In this document: one piece after another, positions 52,192 to 61,473 of the stretch
How the letters are laid out: the number at the start of each line of letters is the position of its first letter
How positions within the stretch are numbered: position 1 is the stretch's first letter
Source of the DNA: Corynebacterium halotolerans
GTDB lineage: Bacteria; Actinomycetota; Actinomycetes; Mycobacteriales; Mycobacteriaceae
Length of the DNA stretch: 64,000 nt
Assembly: GCF_001056295.1 (NCBI RefSeq)
Contig: NZ_JVMD01000015.1
Coordinates: 186,001-250,000, forward strand
Direction: 5' to 3'
The notes under the pieces: model-generated
Told to the model about the DNA's origin: nothing
The model's input: the letters and a program-made list of their open reading frames with translations, nothing else
Database searches by the model: none
Translations under genes and position numbers: made by a program

Positions 52192-53715
52192 CTAGAACAG
52201 GCCCGTCGGGTCGGTGGCGTAGCTGACCAGGAGGTTCTTGGTCTGCTGGTAGTGCGAGAGCATCATCAGGTGGTTCTCGCGGCCGATGCCGGACTTCTTG
52301 TAGCCGCCGAACGCCGCGTGCGCCGGGTACACGTGGTACGCGTTGCACCACACGCGGCCGGCTTGGATGGCGCGGCCGGCCTTGTACACGTTGTTGTTCG
52401 ACCGCGACCACACGCCGGCGCCGAGGCCGAACATGGTGTCGTTGGCGATCTTCACGGCCTCGTCCAGCGACTTGAACGTGGTCACGCCGAGCACGGGGCC
52501 GAAGATCTCCTCCTGGAACAGGCGCATGTCGTTGACGCCGGAGAAGATGGTCGGCTCGATGTAGTAACCGCCGGACAGGTTGCCCTCCAGCTTCGCCTGG
52601 CCGCCGCCGAGCTCGAGCTTCGCGCCCTCGGTCTTGCCGATCTCGATGTACTTCAGGATCTTGTCCAGCTGCTCCTTCGACGCCTGCGCGCCGACCATGG
52701 TGTCGGTGTCCAGCGGGTCGCCGCGGCGGATGTTGGACACGCGCTCGATGCCCAGCTGCACGAACTCGTCGGCGATGGACTCGTGGACCAGCGCGCGCGA
52801 CGGGCAGGTGCACACCTCGCCCTGGTTGAGGGCGAACATGGCGAAGCCCTCGACGGCCTTGTCGCGGAAGGAGTCCTCGGCGTCCATGATGTCCTCGAAG
52901 AAGATGTTGGGCGACTTGCCGCCCAGCTCGAGGGTGACGGGCACGAGGTTGTCGGCGGCGGCCTTCATGATCGTCGAGCCGGTGGTCGTCTCGCCGGTGA
53001 AGGCGACCTTGGCGATGCGGTCGGAGCCGGACAGCGCGGCGCCGGCCTCCTCGCCGAAGCCGTTGACGATGTTGACCACGCCGTTCGGCAGCAGATCCCC
53101 GATGATGCCGATCAGGTGGAGGATCGAGGCCGGCGTCTGCTCGGCGGGCTTGAGCACCACGCAGTTGCCGGCGGCCAGCGCGGGGGCGAGCTTCCAGGTG
53201 GCCATGAGGATGGGGAAGTTCCAGGGGATGATCTGCCCGACGACGCCCAGCGGCTCGTGGAAGTGGTAGGCGACCAGGTCGTCCTGGATCTGCGACAGGC
53301 GGCCCTCCTGGGTGCGGGCGGCCGCGGCGAAGTAGCGGAAGTGGTCGATGGCCAGGGGGATGTCGGCGGCGAGGCACTCGCGGATGGGCTTGCCGTTGTC
53401 CCACGTTTCGGCGACCGCGATTTCCTCGAGGTGCTCTTCCATGCGGTCGGCGATCTTGTTCAGCACCTTGGCCCGCTCGGCCGGCGGCGTCGAGCCCCAC
53501 GCGGGCGCGGCGGCGTGGGCCGCGTCGAGGGCCTTCTCGATGTCCTTTTCGTTCGAGCGCGCGACTTCGGTGAACACCTCGCCGGTGACGGGGGAAATGA
53601 CCTCGAAGTAGTTGCCGTCGACGGGGTCCTGGAACCCGCCGTCGATCCAGTTGCCGTAGCGGGGCTCGAACGACATCTTCGCGCCGTCGGATCCGGGGTG
53701 GGCGTAGGTGGTCAT
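52192..53715 (-). CDS. NAD-dependent aldehyde dehydrogenase (ExaC/AcoD-type)
   Basis: A 507-residue aldehyde dehydrogenase. Landmarks: [21 protein letters not shown] (about 160), the catalytic Glu in [11 protein letters not shown] (about 268), the catalytic Cys in [11 protein letters not shown] (about 303) and [13 protein letters not shown] (about 403). The GEVCTCPSR context is that of acetaldehyde/chloroacetaldehyde dehydrogenases of the ExaC type. A perfect 11-bp dyad lies about 100 nt upstream and may be the operator. Monocistronic; palindrome copy C may terminate it. Confidence 0.92.
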   Translation of the reverse strand: MTTYAHPGSDGAKMSFEPRYGNWIDGGFQDPVDGNYFEVISPVTGEVFTEVARSNEKDIEKALDAAHAAAPAWGSTPPAERAKVLNKIADRMEEHLEEIAVAETWDNGKPIRECLAADIPLAIDHFRYFAAAARTQEGRLSQIQDDLVAYHFHEPLGVVGQIIPWNFPILMATWKLAPALAAGNCVVLKPAEQTPASILHLIGIIGDLLPNGVVNIVNGFGEEAGAALSGSDRIAKVAFTGETTTGSTIMKAAADNLVPVTLELGGKSPNIFFEDIMDAEDSFRDKAVEGFAMFALNQGEVCTCPSRALVHESIADEFVQLGIERVSNIRRGDPLDTDTMVGAQASKEQLDKILKYIEIGKTEGAKLELGGGQAKLEGNLSGGYYIEPTIFSGVNDMRLFQEEIFGPVLGVTTFKSLDEAVKIANDTMFGLGAGVWSRSNNNVYKAGRAIQAGRVWCNAYHVYPAHAAFGGYKKSGIGRENHLMMLSHYQQTKNLLVSYATDPTGLF

Positions 53716-53807
53716 CGGTGTTCCTCCTGGTGGTGGGTGTGCCGCGGGGTCGGGCCGTCGTTGGTCGGGGCCCGTGGCGGCGGGGATCGTGGGGATGCGC
53801 GGGTGCC

Positions 53808-53837
53808 GCGCGGATCACCGCAAAAAGTGATCCGCGC
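53808..53837. promoter_or_regulatory. Perfect dyad, candidate operator for the aldehyde dehydrogenase gene
   Basis: GCGCGGATCAC (53808-53818) and GTGATCCGCGC (53827-53837) are exact inverse copies around CGCAAAAA. It sits between the divergent nucleosidase and aldehyde dehydrogenase genes, about 90 nt before the latter's start. Confidence 0.55.
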
Positions 53838-53938
53838 CACACGGTGCGTTGCCATTCGAACCTAACCACGGTCGGGGGTCGCGTCAATGATCGCCGTCGT
53901 TCGCCGCCGCCGCGCCTGGTCACCGATACCCTGGCCGC

Positions 53939-54597
53939 ATGCTGACTTCCCCCGAACTGCTCGCCCCCGTCGATCCCGGCGCCCCGTTGCTGGTCGTGGC
54001 CACCCGCGAGGAGGCCGAGCATCTCGGCGCCGACGTGCCCGTCCTGCTCACCGGAATCGGCCGCATCAATGCCACGGCCGCGCTGGCCGAGACGCTGGCC
54101 CGGGGCCGCTTCCGGCGTCGATCCTGAACGTGGGCACCGCCGGTTCGCTTCACGACGGCCCGGCGTCCGGGCTCCACGGCGTCCACCGCATTTCCAGGGT
54201 CCTGCTCCACGACTTCTCGCATTCGGCGGTGCGCAGGCTGGCCGGCGCGGACGCCTATCCGCCCATCGACGTGGATGACCGGGACGATGGGGTGCGCGGC
54301 GAGAGGCCGTCGTCAAGCGAAGACGCGGCGGGGAAGGTGCTGGCCACCGGCGACCTGTTCGTGGAGGACTCCGCGACCCGCGCCCGCCTGGCCGAGACGG
54401 CCGACCTCGTGGACATGGAGGGCTACGCCATCGCGTGGGTGGCGCGACGGTTCGGGGTGCCGGTGGAGCTGATCAAGCTGGTGTCCGACCCCGCCGACGA
54501 ATCCGCGGGCGAGCTGTGGACGGAGGGCGTCGCGGAATGCTCGCGGGTGCTGGGCGAGCACCTGGGGCGGCGGTTCGGCGGCCGCGCCGGGCGGTGA
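53939..54597 (+). pseudogene. Nucleosidase (PNP/MTAN fold) with a -1 frameshift
   Basis: Two reading frames together make one nucleoside phosphorylase/hydrolase-fold protein. The first (53939-54127) gives MLTSPELLAPVDPGAPLLVV...LAETLARGRF, then meets TGA. The second resumes as PASILNVGTAGSLHDG and runs to 54597 with VDMEGYAIAWVARRFGVP (active-site Glu) and IKLVSDPADES (Asp). Restoring one C in the TTCC run at about 54111-54114 joins GRF to PASILNVGTAG. This is either a real inactivating deletion or an assembly error. The ATG lies 6 nt after TACCCT. Confidence 0.8.
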
Positions 54598-54604
54598 TGC
54601 GGCG

Positions 54605-54952
54605 ATGAGGGGCGACGGCATGTCGGGGCCGAACGGCGGCCGCGAGTCGCTGTGGCGCCGGGCCGTCCGGGAAGCGAAGCAGGCCGCGGCCGGCAAGACG
54701 ACGTTCCGCCCCATCCCGCTGTTGGTGGTGACGTTGATCGTGTGGGCGGTCATCGCGTGGTCGAAGGGGATGGATGCCGCACTGCCGCTGCTCGCGGCGG
54801 TGATCGTGCTCGCGTACCCCGTGATGCTGCTCATTTGGGGGATCGTTTTCGTCGCCGTGTTCGGGGTCTCGCTGGTGCTGCTCCCGGTGGGCGACGCCGT
54901 CGACGCACACCTCGCGCGCAGGAGCAGGAACCGGCACGTGCGGCGAGACTGA
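54605..54952 (+). CDS. Small membrane protein, hypothetical
   Basis: A 115-residue protein with a basic N-terminus, two hydrophobic segments (about 38-52 and 58-95, possibly three short helices) and a charged tail. No family recognised. It begins 7 nt after the nucleosidase stop, so the two are probably one transcript. ATG at 54620 (MSGPNGG) is an alternative start. Confidence 0.6.
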   Translation: MRGDGMSGPNGGRESLWRRAVREAKQAAAGKTTFRPIPLLVVTLIVWAVIAWSKGMDAALPLLAAVIVLAYPVMLLIWGIVFVAVFGVSLVLLPVGDAVDAHLARRSRNRHVRRD

Positions 54953-55064
54953 CGGGTGGTCGGGGTAACCGGTGGTTGGGGTAACCGGTGCCGGGGCTGA
55001 CCGGCACCGGGACCCACCTGCGGCGGGTCGCGCCGGGCTGCGCCGGCGGCGGCGCCAGGCGAGG

Positions 55065-55916
55065 TCAGCGCCCGCGGGCGCGCTTCGCGATGGCGCGCTT
55101 CAACCCGCCGACGATCAGTTTGTCCCCGAGCGCCGGCGGCAGCAGATCGAGCAGCGCGCGACCCCGATGGTGGGCGACCTTCACCCGGATGGGCGGCTTG
55201 GCGGCGACGGCCGCGTCGAACACCGCGTCGGCGAGCAGGGCGGGGTCGGCGGCCTTGCCGTCGGTGCGGGCGGCGCTCTCACCCGCCACCGCCATCAGGT
55301 CGGCGAACGGGGAACCCTCCGGGGTGGCGTCGATGAACGCCTGCCGGATCCCCTTCGTCATGTTCGTGCGGAACGGCCCCGGCTCGATGATGGTCACGCC
55401 GATGCCGAGCAGGGCGAGCTCGCGTCGCAGAGCATCGCCGTAGGCGTCCACCGCATGCTTCGACATGGCGTACAACCCGTTGGTGGGCATCGCCTGCTGG
55501 CGGCCGGTCTCCGAGGAAATGACCAGCACCCGCGGCGAACGGCCCTCCCGCCGCGCGGCCATGAGCAGCGGCAGCGCGGCCCGATGCACCCGCGCCTGGC
55601 CGGTGACGTTGAGGTCGAGGATGGCGGTCATGCGGTCGCCGGGGATGTCCGTCAGCGCGCCGATGCCCAGGGCGCCGGCGAATGCGGCCACCGCGTCGAG
55701 GGTGCCGCCGGTCAGCCGCGCGACCTCGTCCATGGCGGCGGCGACGGAGGCGTCGTCGGTGACGTCGACGACGAAACCCGTCACTCCCCGGGTGCGCAGG
55801 TCCTCGGGGAGCTCATCGCGGTCGGCGCCGAAGACCACCCACCCCTCGTCCGCGAACTTCCGCGCCGTCCGGGCGCCGAGCCCCGACGCCGCCCCGGTGA
55901 TGAAAATCGACCTCAT
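55065..55916 (-). CDS. Short-chain dehydrogenase/reductase
   Basis: A 283-residue SDR. The cofactor motif is TGAASGLGARTARKFA (about 8), the NNAG position is replaced by FAGALG (about 85), and the active site is Ser in VISSETGR with YAMSKHA (Tyr-x3-Lys, about 148-152). A C-terminal extension of about 60 residues after IEPGPFRTNM is typical of lipid or retinol-type SDRs. TACCCT lies 6 nt before the ATG. The substrate is unknown. Confidence 0.87.
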   Translation of the reverse strand: MRSIFITGAASGLGARTARKFADEGWVVFGADRDELPEDLRTRGVTGFVVDVTDDASVAAAMDEVARLTGGTLDAVAAFAGALGIGALTDIPGDRMTAILDLNVTGQARVHRAALPLLMAARREGRSPRVLVISSETGRQQAMPTNGLYAMSKHAVDAYGDALRRELALLGIGVTIIEPGPFRTNMTKGIRQAFIDATPEGSPFADLMAVAGESAARTDGKAADPALLADAVFDAAVAAKPPIRVKVAHHRGRALLDLLPPALGDKLIVGGLKRAIAKRARGR

Positions 55917-55944
55917 GGCACCAGGGTACGGAGGGGCGCGGCGG

Positions 55945-57591
55945 CTAGTCCGCGACCAGCGTCTCCAGCGTGAACTCCGGGTGCTCCTTCTCGATGAACT
56001 GCAGCTTCCACTTGTCGCCGAACAGCGCGATGAGCGCCCCGTCGGAACGGGTGAAGATCTCCACCCCGCGCTGCTTGGCCAGCGCCGGCGCCGTTTCGGC
56101 GTCAGTGCGGCGGGCGACGGAGTAGGGGATCGGGTCGGCGACGGTCTCGACGTTGTACTCGACCTGCATGCGCGCCTGCATGACCTCGAACTGCATGGGG
56201 CCGACGGCGGCCATCACCGGGGCGGCGTCGCCGCGGGCGTCGTTGCGCAGGATCTGCACCACGCCCTCGGCGTCGAGCTGCTCGATGGCCTTACGGAACT
56301 GCTTGTACTTGCCCAGCGACTTCGCCCGCAGGGTGCGGAAGTGCTCCGGCGCGAACTGCGGCATCGGCTTGAACTGCACCTTGCGGCCCGCGTAAATGGT
56401 GTCGCCCGGCGCCAGCGACCCGGCGTTGACCAGGCCGACGATGTCGCCCGGGTAGGCGGTTTCGACGGTCGACCGGGTGCGGCCGAAGACGGTCAGGGCG
56501 TACTTGGTCGAAAAGCTCCGGCCGGACTGGGCGTGCGTGACCTGCATGCCGCGGTCGAACTCGCCGGAGACGACGCGCATGAACGCCAGCTTGTCGCGGT
56601 GGTGGGCGTCCATGCCGGCCTGCACCTTGAACACCACGCCGGCGAAATCGTCTTCGGGGTTGCGGATCTCGTCGATCGCGCCCTGCCCGCCGGCGGCCGC
56701 GGCCTCGATGGCGGCGGGGTCGGATTCGCGGGCGGCGGGCGCCGGGGCGAGTTCGCAGAGGGTGTCCAGGATCTGGTGGACGCCCCAGTTGAGCATCGCG
56801 GAGGCGAAGATCACCGGCGAGGTGTCGCCGGCCAGGTACAGCTCCTGGTCGTGGTCGGCGCCGTCGGCGGACAGCAGCTCGGATTCCTCGGCGGCGGTTT
56901 CCCACGTTTCGCCCTGCTCGGCGGCGGCCTCGTCGGGGGTCAGGTGCGTTTCCTCCGCGATGGTGGAGCCGCCTGCGGTGCGCTCGAAGCGGATGAACTC
57001 CTCCGCCTCGCCGTCCTCGCCGCGGCGCAGCAGGCCGCGGAAGTCGCCGGCCTCGCCGACGGGCCAGAACAGCGGCGTCGGCTGCAGGCCGATCTCCTCG
57101 ACGATCTCGTCCATGAGCTCCAGCGGCGCCTTGCCCGGGCGGTCCCACTTGTTGATCACCGTGACGATCGGGATGCCGTTCGACTTGCACACGCGGAACA
57201 GCTTCAGGGTCTGCGGCTCCAGGCCCTTCGCGCCGTCGACGAGCATGACGGCGGCGTCGACGGCGGTGAGCACGCGGTAGGTGTCCTCGGAGAAGTCCGC
57301 GTGGCCGGGGGTGTCCACCAGGTTGATCATGTACGGCTCGCCGTCGTGGCCCTCGGGCGCGTACTCGAACTGCAGCGCCGACGAGGCGATGGAGATGCCG
57401 CGGTCCTTCTCCATGTCCATCCAGTCGGAGACGGTGGATTTGCGGCCGGCCTTGCCGTGCACGGCGCCGGCCTCGCTGATGACGTGCGCGTGCAGCGCCA
57501 GCGCCTCGGTCAGCGTGGACTTGCCGGCGTCGGGGTGCGCGATGACCGCGAACGTGCGGCGGCGTGCGGCCTCATCGGCGAGGGTGCTCAT
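55945..57591 (-). CDS. prfC: Peptide chain release factor 3
   Basis: A 548-residue translational GTPase that recycles RF1/RF2. G-motifs: G1 AHPDAGKST (about 18), G3 DTPGHADFSEDT (about 92), G4 INKWDRPGK (about 146). Domain II and III landmarks include VFKVQAGMDAHHRDKLAF and FAPEHFRTLRAKSLGKYKQF. An acidic insertion of about 30 residues (EAEEFIRFERTAGGSTIAEE onward) lies in the G domain, as in other actinobacterial RF3. AAGGAA precedes the ATG. Confidence 0.95.
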   Translation of the reverse strand: MSTLADEAARRRTFAVIAHPDAGKSTLTEALALHAHVISEAGAVHGKAGRKSTVSDWMDMEKDRGISIASSALQFEYAPEGHDGEPYMINLVDTPGHADFSEDTYRVLTAVDAAVMLVDGAKGLEPQTLKLFRVCKSNGIPIVTVINKWDRPGKAPLELMDEIVEEIGLQPTPLFWPVGEAGDFRGLLRRGEDGEAEEFIRFERTAGGSTIAEETHLTPDEAAAEQGETWETAAEESELLSADGADHDQELYLAGDTSPVIFASAMLNWGVHQILDTLCELAPAPAARESDPAAIEAAAAGGQGAIDEIRNPEDDFAGVVFKVQAGMDAHHRDKLAFMRVVSGEFDRGMQVTHAQSGRSFSTKYALTVFGRTRSTVETAYPGDIVGLVNAGSLAPGDTIYAGRKVQFKPMPQFAPEHFRTLRAKSLGKYKQFRKAIEQLDAEGVVQILRNDARGDAAPVMAAVGPMQFEVMQARMQVEYNVETVADPIPYSVARRTDAETAPALAKQRGVEIFTRSDGALIALFGDKWKLQFIEKEHPEFTLETLVAD

Positions 57592-57676
57592 GGGTTCCTT
57601 TGCTGGTCGTTTCCCTGCGGGTGGCAGGTGGTCAAGGATAGTCGCGGTGCTTTGCGACGCCGACGCCGCTCCCGGT

Positions 57677-58246
57677 TCAGTCTTCGTCCCCGCCGGATCC
57701 GCTCTTGCTGAGCCGCTCGGCGTAGGCGCGGATTTCGTCGTCCGGGTCGAAGCGGCGGTCCTGCAGTTCCTCCGGCCACGTGTCGGGGTCGGGGTTTTTG
57801 ACGGCGGCCGCGTACGGGGCGAACTCCTTGACCGACCGGAACCGGATGGCGGTGGCCGCGCCGGGGTCGTCCGGGAGGGGAGCGGAGACGCTGACGTCGT
57901 GGACCGCCCGCGGCAGGCCGGTGATGGGGTTGGTCGGCCATTCCACGCCGAAGGTCACGGTCGGCGCGGAGTCGACGGCGGCCGGGTCGGAGGGGAACAA
58001 CAGGAATTCGACCAGGCCCGAGTCCGGCGCGAAGTACCAGCCGTGCTCGTGGAGAAGCGCGCGCAGTTCCAGCGCCGCCTTCAGGCACCGGTCCATGCCG
58101 GTGCCCTCGTAGGCGTCCAGGGCCTCGTCGACCTCGCCGATGGCGAACTCGCCGTCCAGCAGCGCGGCGACGACGTCCGCGTCGCCCGCCGGGATCGACG
58201 CGGTGGCGAGGACCTTCGGCGCTTTACCTTCGTCGTTGCGGGTCAT
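57677..58246 (-). CDS. Conserved hypothetical soluble protein
   Basis: A 189-residue acidic protein without membrane segments or signal. Parts look globular and conserved (GMDRCLKAALELRALLHEHGWYFAPDSG; TFGVEWPTNPITGLP; VKNPDPDTWPEELQDRRFDPDDEI). No family or motif recognised. TAGACT lies 7 nt before the ATG, fixing the start and implying a leaderless mRNA. It is downstream of nothing on its strand, with prfC 85 bp further on. Confidence 0.68.
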   Translation of the reverse strand: MTRNDEGKAPKVLATASIPAGDADVVAALLDGEFAIGEVDEALDAYEGTGMDRCLKAALELRALLHEHGWYFAPDSGLVEFLLFPSDPAAVDSAPTVTFGVEWPTNPITGLPRAVHDVSVSAPLPDDPGAATAIRFRSVKEFAPYAAAVKNPDPDTWPEELQDRRFDPDDEIRAYAERLSKSGSGGDED

Positions 58247-58435
58247 GGTGGGAAGTCTATCCGCCGCGGCGGACCGGCCCGAACGCGCTTCGGCCCATGC
58301 GCGAACGGCGTGACCGGTGGCACGATGGGGGTGGACGCGCCGAGCGGCGCCGACCGGCGGCTGCGGAGGCCGTCGCAAAGCCCCCGCATCTGCGCCGGAC
58401 CAAGACGGATGGAATCGGAAGGAAAGGGCATTTAC

Positions 58436-58912
58436 ATGAGCATCAGTGACATCGGACCCAAGCCGAACGCCTTCGACATCGAGACGGAGACCCGCGACAA
58501 CGCCAACTACCGCACGGTCGCCTGGACCGGCAAGTACCTGCAGGTCACCCTCATGTCCATCGAGCCGGGCGGGAACATCGGCCTCGAGGCGCACCCCGAC
58601 ACCGACCAGTTCCTGCGCGTCGACGCCGGCAAGGGCGTGTGCAAGATGGGCCCGGCCGAAGACGACCTGAACTTCGAGCAGGAAGTTTCCGACGGCTGGG
58701 CCATCGTGGTGCCCGCCGGCGCCTGGCACGACGTCGTCAACACCGGCGACGAGCCCCTGCGCCTGTATTCCGTCTACGCCCCGTCGCACCACGCCCAGGG
58801 CATCGTGCAGGCCACCTTCGAAGACGCCGAGCGCGACGAGGAATCCGGCGAGGACGTCCCGCCGGAGTGGACCGTCCAGCCCGAGAACCAGGCGGACGAC
58901 AAGCACGCCTGA
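58436..58912 (+). CDS. Cupin-domain protein
   Basis: A 158-residue single-domain cupin. The two metal motifs are visible: GGNIGLEAHPDTDQFLRVDAGKG (motif 1, His/Glu/Gln, about 46-68) and VPAGAWHDVVNTGDEP (motif 2, His, about 91-106). Small cupins of this kind are often sugar-binding or manganese-dependent and annotated as mannose-6-phosphate isomerase-like; no specific reaction can be assigned. AAGGAAAGGG precedes the ATG. A hairpin terminator follows. Confidence 0.85.
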   Translation: MSISDIGPKPNAFDIETETRDNANYRTVAWTGKYLQVTLMSIEPGGNIGLEAHPDTDQFLRVDAGKGVCKMGPAEDDLNFEQEVSDGWAIVVPAGAWHDVVNTGDEPLRLYSVYAPSHHAQGIVQATFEDAERDEESGEDVPPEWTVQPENQADDKHA

Positions 58913-58930
58913 TTCCGCCGAAGAACAGCG

Positions 58931-58959
58931 CGACCGGCCACCCGCGGGGCGGCCGGTCG
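58931..58959 (+). terminator. Terminator of the cupin gene
   Basis: CGACCGGCC (58931-58939) pairs with GGCCGGTCG (58951-58959) with additional inner CCC/GGG pairing; followed by TCGTGTTCGTG. It lies 19 nt after the stop. Confidence 0.75.
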
Positions 58960-59544
58960 TCGTGTTCGTGGAGGGATTGCCGACTCTTCAGATTTCGGAG
59001 TTGCGGCGTACAGGGCCGCAATGCCGTGGAATGTCATTTCGGGTTGGTCAATCAGTGATGTGGAGCGGCCACGTGGTACGAAAAACTCGCGGTCGACTAC
59101 CGCAATGTCGTCGTTCGTGCCATTTTGACCTGGCCCTCGCTTTGGGAGGGGCGCCCCAACGCTTCGCGTCGGTACCCGTCGGTAGAATCAGTTGAAGGAC
59201 GAGCGGAACGAGGAACATGGCGAACTCGGACTTGGGCGCGGTCAGGAAAGCAAAGCCGACGAATTTTGTGCAGCGTGGGCTGGCATTGGGTGCGTGATGA
59301 ATGCGTATCTCGAGTGTCACTCAGTCGTGCTGGCGCGCGACGCCCATGAATGGTTGAACTTCACGAAATTCTTCGCTCTCCACTCCACCGACCTCGGCCT
59401 GAAGAAGCTCATATCGACCTCCTGTGCACCCAATGGCAACGTTGGTGCGCCTTCTACGGGCTTTAAACAGAGGGCCCATCCTGCGACGCCGACAAGTCGA
59501 TGGAGCGTGGTCGAATTTATGCCACAAGAAAGGATCTGCTACTG
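58960..59544. other. Gene-poor islet flank with remnants
   Basis: No intact gene is supported here. Several short open frames overlap each other without ribosome sites or family motifs. One fragment (59059-59133) resembles the tail of an IS5-family transposase. Base composition falls gradually toward the AT-rich gene at 59545. Confidence 0.6.
59059..59133 (+). pseudogene. Fragment resembling the C-terminus of an IS5-family transposase
   Basis: Read in one frame this stretch gives GAATWYEKLAVDYRNVVVRAILTW. It resembles the ending of many actinobacterial IS5-group transposases (ATxYxKxAxxYRxxVxxxAILxW). There is no upstream DDE region and no terminal repeat, so it is at most a remnant. The match is from memory. 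Confidence 0.4.
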
Positions 59545-60030
59545 ATGTATATCGATAAATGGTGGGATAATCTAATTGGCGGGACTGATGATAGCTTGAC
59601 CTTGTTGGACTATTTCGGGCAGACAGAAGTTACAAGCTATTCCTTGGGTAGCATCCTGAGGGATTTTCATGTCGAATCGAGTGAAATTGAGTTTTACCGC
59701 GGTTCATCCGGCGTCTATTATGTAGATGGGGGAGGGGTAGCGAATGAAATATACTATGTCATTGATTTGATTCAGGACCTAGCTGTAATTATTTTAGAGT
59801 GTTGCAAAAATCATAACGTAAGGCTGTCTGATTTAACCAAGGGGGATAATGAAAAACCATTTACCATTTCAAGCACTAAAGAGGAGCTATCGTTAATTGT
59901 AGAGATTTTGATGGATTTTTCGGAATATCCGTCGGCGTATGAAATTTCTGAAATGATGGGAGATGATGATATGAATGAACTTGCCCGTCAATGTTCTGAA
60001 ATAGCAAAAGAACTCAGAGAATACATTTGA
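59545..60030 (+). CDS. AT-rich orphan gene, immunity-protein-like
   Basis: A 161-residue acidic soluble protein, strikingly AT-rich and with codon use unlike every neighbour (many ATT, AAA, GAT, TTA codons), so recently acquired. WWDNLIGGTDDSLTLLDYF at the start and EIYYVIDLIQDLAVIILECC in the middle recall immunity proteins that travel with polymorphic or contact-dependent toxins. No toxin gene is adjacent. AGAAAGGA precedes the ATG. It is bounded by IS remnants on both sides. The immunity role is a guess from sequence style. Confidence 0.6.
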   Translation: MYIDKWWDNLIGGTDDSLTLLDYFGQTEVTSYSLGSILRDFHVESSEIEFYRGSSGVYYVDGGGVANEIYYVIDLIQDLAVIILECCKNHNVRLSDLTKGDNEKPFTISSTKEELSLIVEILMDFSEYPSAYEISEMMGDDDMNELARQCSEIAKELREYI

Positions 60031-60232
60031 TTTGCAGTTGCATGCTAGGTTCGACCCCATTGGTGTGGAAAGCGCACTGCTTCATGCGGGCGAAGAGTGC
60101 TGTTCCTTAAAATGTAGTGCTCTAAAACGCGGAACCCCAGGACGATGACGCAGGGGAACTCCACCGGTGCCGTCGTAGATCGTCGTAGATCATTGCGCGG
60201 CAGGCACCCGGGGCGATGGAATTGGCCAAATC

Positions 60233-60630
60233 TCAGCCGATGTCCAGGGCTGTGGCGGTCGCTGACACGCACATCCGGTCGATGGTCGGGCGCTGGAGGA
60301 TCCAGCGGGTGACCCGGGCGGTGACCTTCTCGCCAACATCGGCGCAGTCCAGTGGGGCCTGGTGGATCCGACGGTCACACCCGTCATCGGGGCAGTGGAG
60401 TTTGGGGATGCGGACACGGAGGTTGGCGGGATAGCCGAAGGTCGGCAGGTCGACCAGGGTGCTGGTCACGTGGTCGGGGAGCTTCCCGCCCGTAACACAG
60501 GGCGGGAAGGCCGTGTCGACGGTGATGGGCTGGGCCTCGATGTCGGTTACATCGCCGGCGTCGGTGACGGTCAAGCCGAGTTCGGCGGTGCGGCAGATGG
60601 TGTCGACGGTGACGTTGGGACTATGGATCC
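60233..60630 (-). pseudogene. N-terminal fragment of an ISL3-family transposase
   Basis: In one frame this reads VTVDTICRTAELGLTV...HVTSTLVDLPTFGYPANLRVRIPKLHCPDDGCDRRIHQAPLDCA...KVTARVTRWILQRPTIDRMCVSATATALDIG, the start of ISL3-group transposases (IS1207/IS31831-like) common in corynebacteria. One zinc-ligand cysteine pair is eroded. The expected Trp codon after DIG is now TGA, and sense reads on for some codons (DLANSIA). The catalytic DDE region is absent. No start codon or inverted repeat is visible. Confidence 0.72.
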
Positions 60631-60687
60631 TTGAGGCGTATTGCTCTGGAACCCGAAGAGCCGAGAGAGGGGCAGGGGTCGGGGAGG

Positions 60688-61473
60688 TTACTCGCGGCGG
60701 CGGAAGCGCGCCACGGACAACGGCATGAAGACGGCGGCGATGGCCACCGAACCGATGATCACCGCGGGCACCGGGTGCTGCATGGTCCACACGTCGGGCA
60801 CCGGGCCATCGGGCAAGTTGCCGAAGAGGCTGCGGGCGGCCTGGACCAGCGCGGACACCGGATTCCATTCGGCGATGACCCGCAGGACAGTCGGCAGGGT
60901 CTCCGACGGCACGAATGCGTTGGAGATGAACGTCAGCGGGAACAGGATGATGAACACCGCGTTGTTCAGCGTCTCCGGCGTCGACACCATCAGGCCGACG
61001 AACACCAGGACCCACGAAAACGCCCACGCGAAGAACAGCAGGATGGCCACGCCCGCCAGGAAATTCGGCAGACCGTCGTGGAATCGCCAGCCGACGGCGA
61101 GGCCGGTGAGGATCATCACCGCCATGGACACCGCGTTGATGGCCAGGTCCGTGAAGGTGCGGGCGAAGAGGACCGCCGACTGCGACATGGGCAGCGTGCG
61201 GAAGCGGTCGATGATCCCCTCCTTCAGATCCTGCGCCATGAACGTGCCCGAGAACGTCGCGCCGAAGACCACCGTCTGCGCGAAGATGCCGGCCATGAGG
61301 AAGTCCGTGTAATTCGACCCCGGCACCTGAATCGCGCCACCGTAGACCTGGCTGAACAGCAGCACGAACATGATCGGCTGGAACAGTGCGAAACCGATGA
61401 CGTCGGGGGAGCGCCTCAGGCGCGAGAAGTTGCGGCTCATCACCGCTGCGACGTCGCCGAACCAATTGCTCAT
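60688..61473 (-). CDS. ABC-2 type exporter permease (DrrB-like)
   Basis: A 261-residue membrane protein with six hydrophobic segments. The first cytoplasmic stretch RNFSRLRRSPDVIGFALFQPIMFVLLFSQVYGG and GIIDRFRTLPMSQSAVLFART match DrrB-type permeases for drugs or glycolipids. Its start overlaps the ATPase stop (ATGA). It works with the ATPase encoded at 61470-62417. Substrate unknown. Confidence 0.9.
   Translation of the reverse strand: MSNWFGDVAAVMSRNFSRLRRSPDVIGFALFQPIMFVLLFSQVYGGAIQVPGSNYTDFLMAGIFAQTVVFGATFSGTFMAQDLKEGIIDRFRTLPMSQSAVLFARTFTDLAINAVSMAVMILTGLAVGWRFHDGLPNFLAGVAILLFFAWAFSWVLVFVGLMVSTPETLNNAVFIILFPLTFISNAFVPSETLPTVLRVIAEWNPVSALVQAARSLFGNLPDGPVPDVWTMQHPVPAVIIGSVAIAAVFMPLSVARFRRRE

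Noticed and set aside
59192..59545. A 117-codon gene upstream of the immunity-like gene (possible toxin)
   Set aside because: No ribosome site, no family motif, mixed composition, and it overlaps other equally poor frames. A decayed toxin tail cannot be shown.
60045..60272. A 75-codon minus-strand gene next to the ISL3 fragment
   Set aside because: It overlaps the transposase remnant in another frame and has no recognisable features.
60200..60640. A complete, active ISL3 element
   Set aside because: Only the N-terminal zinc-finger/HTH region is present, with a premature TGA and no DDE domain or terminal repeats.
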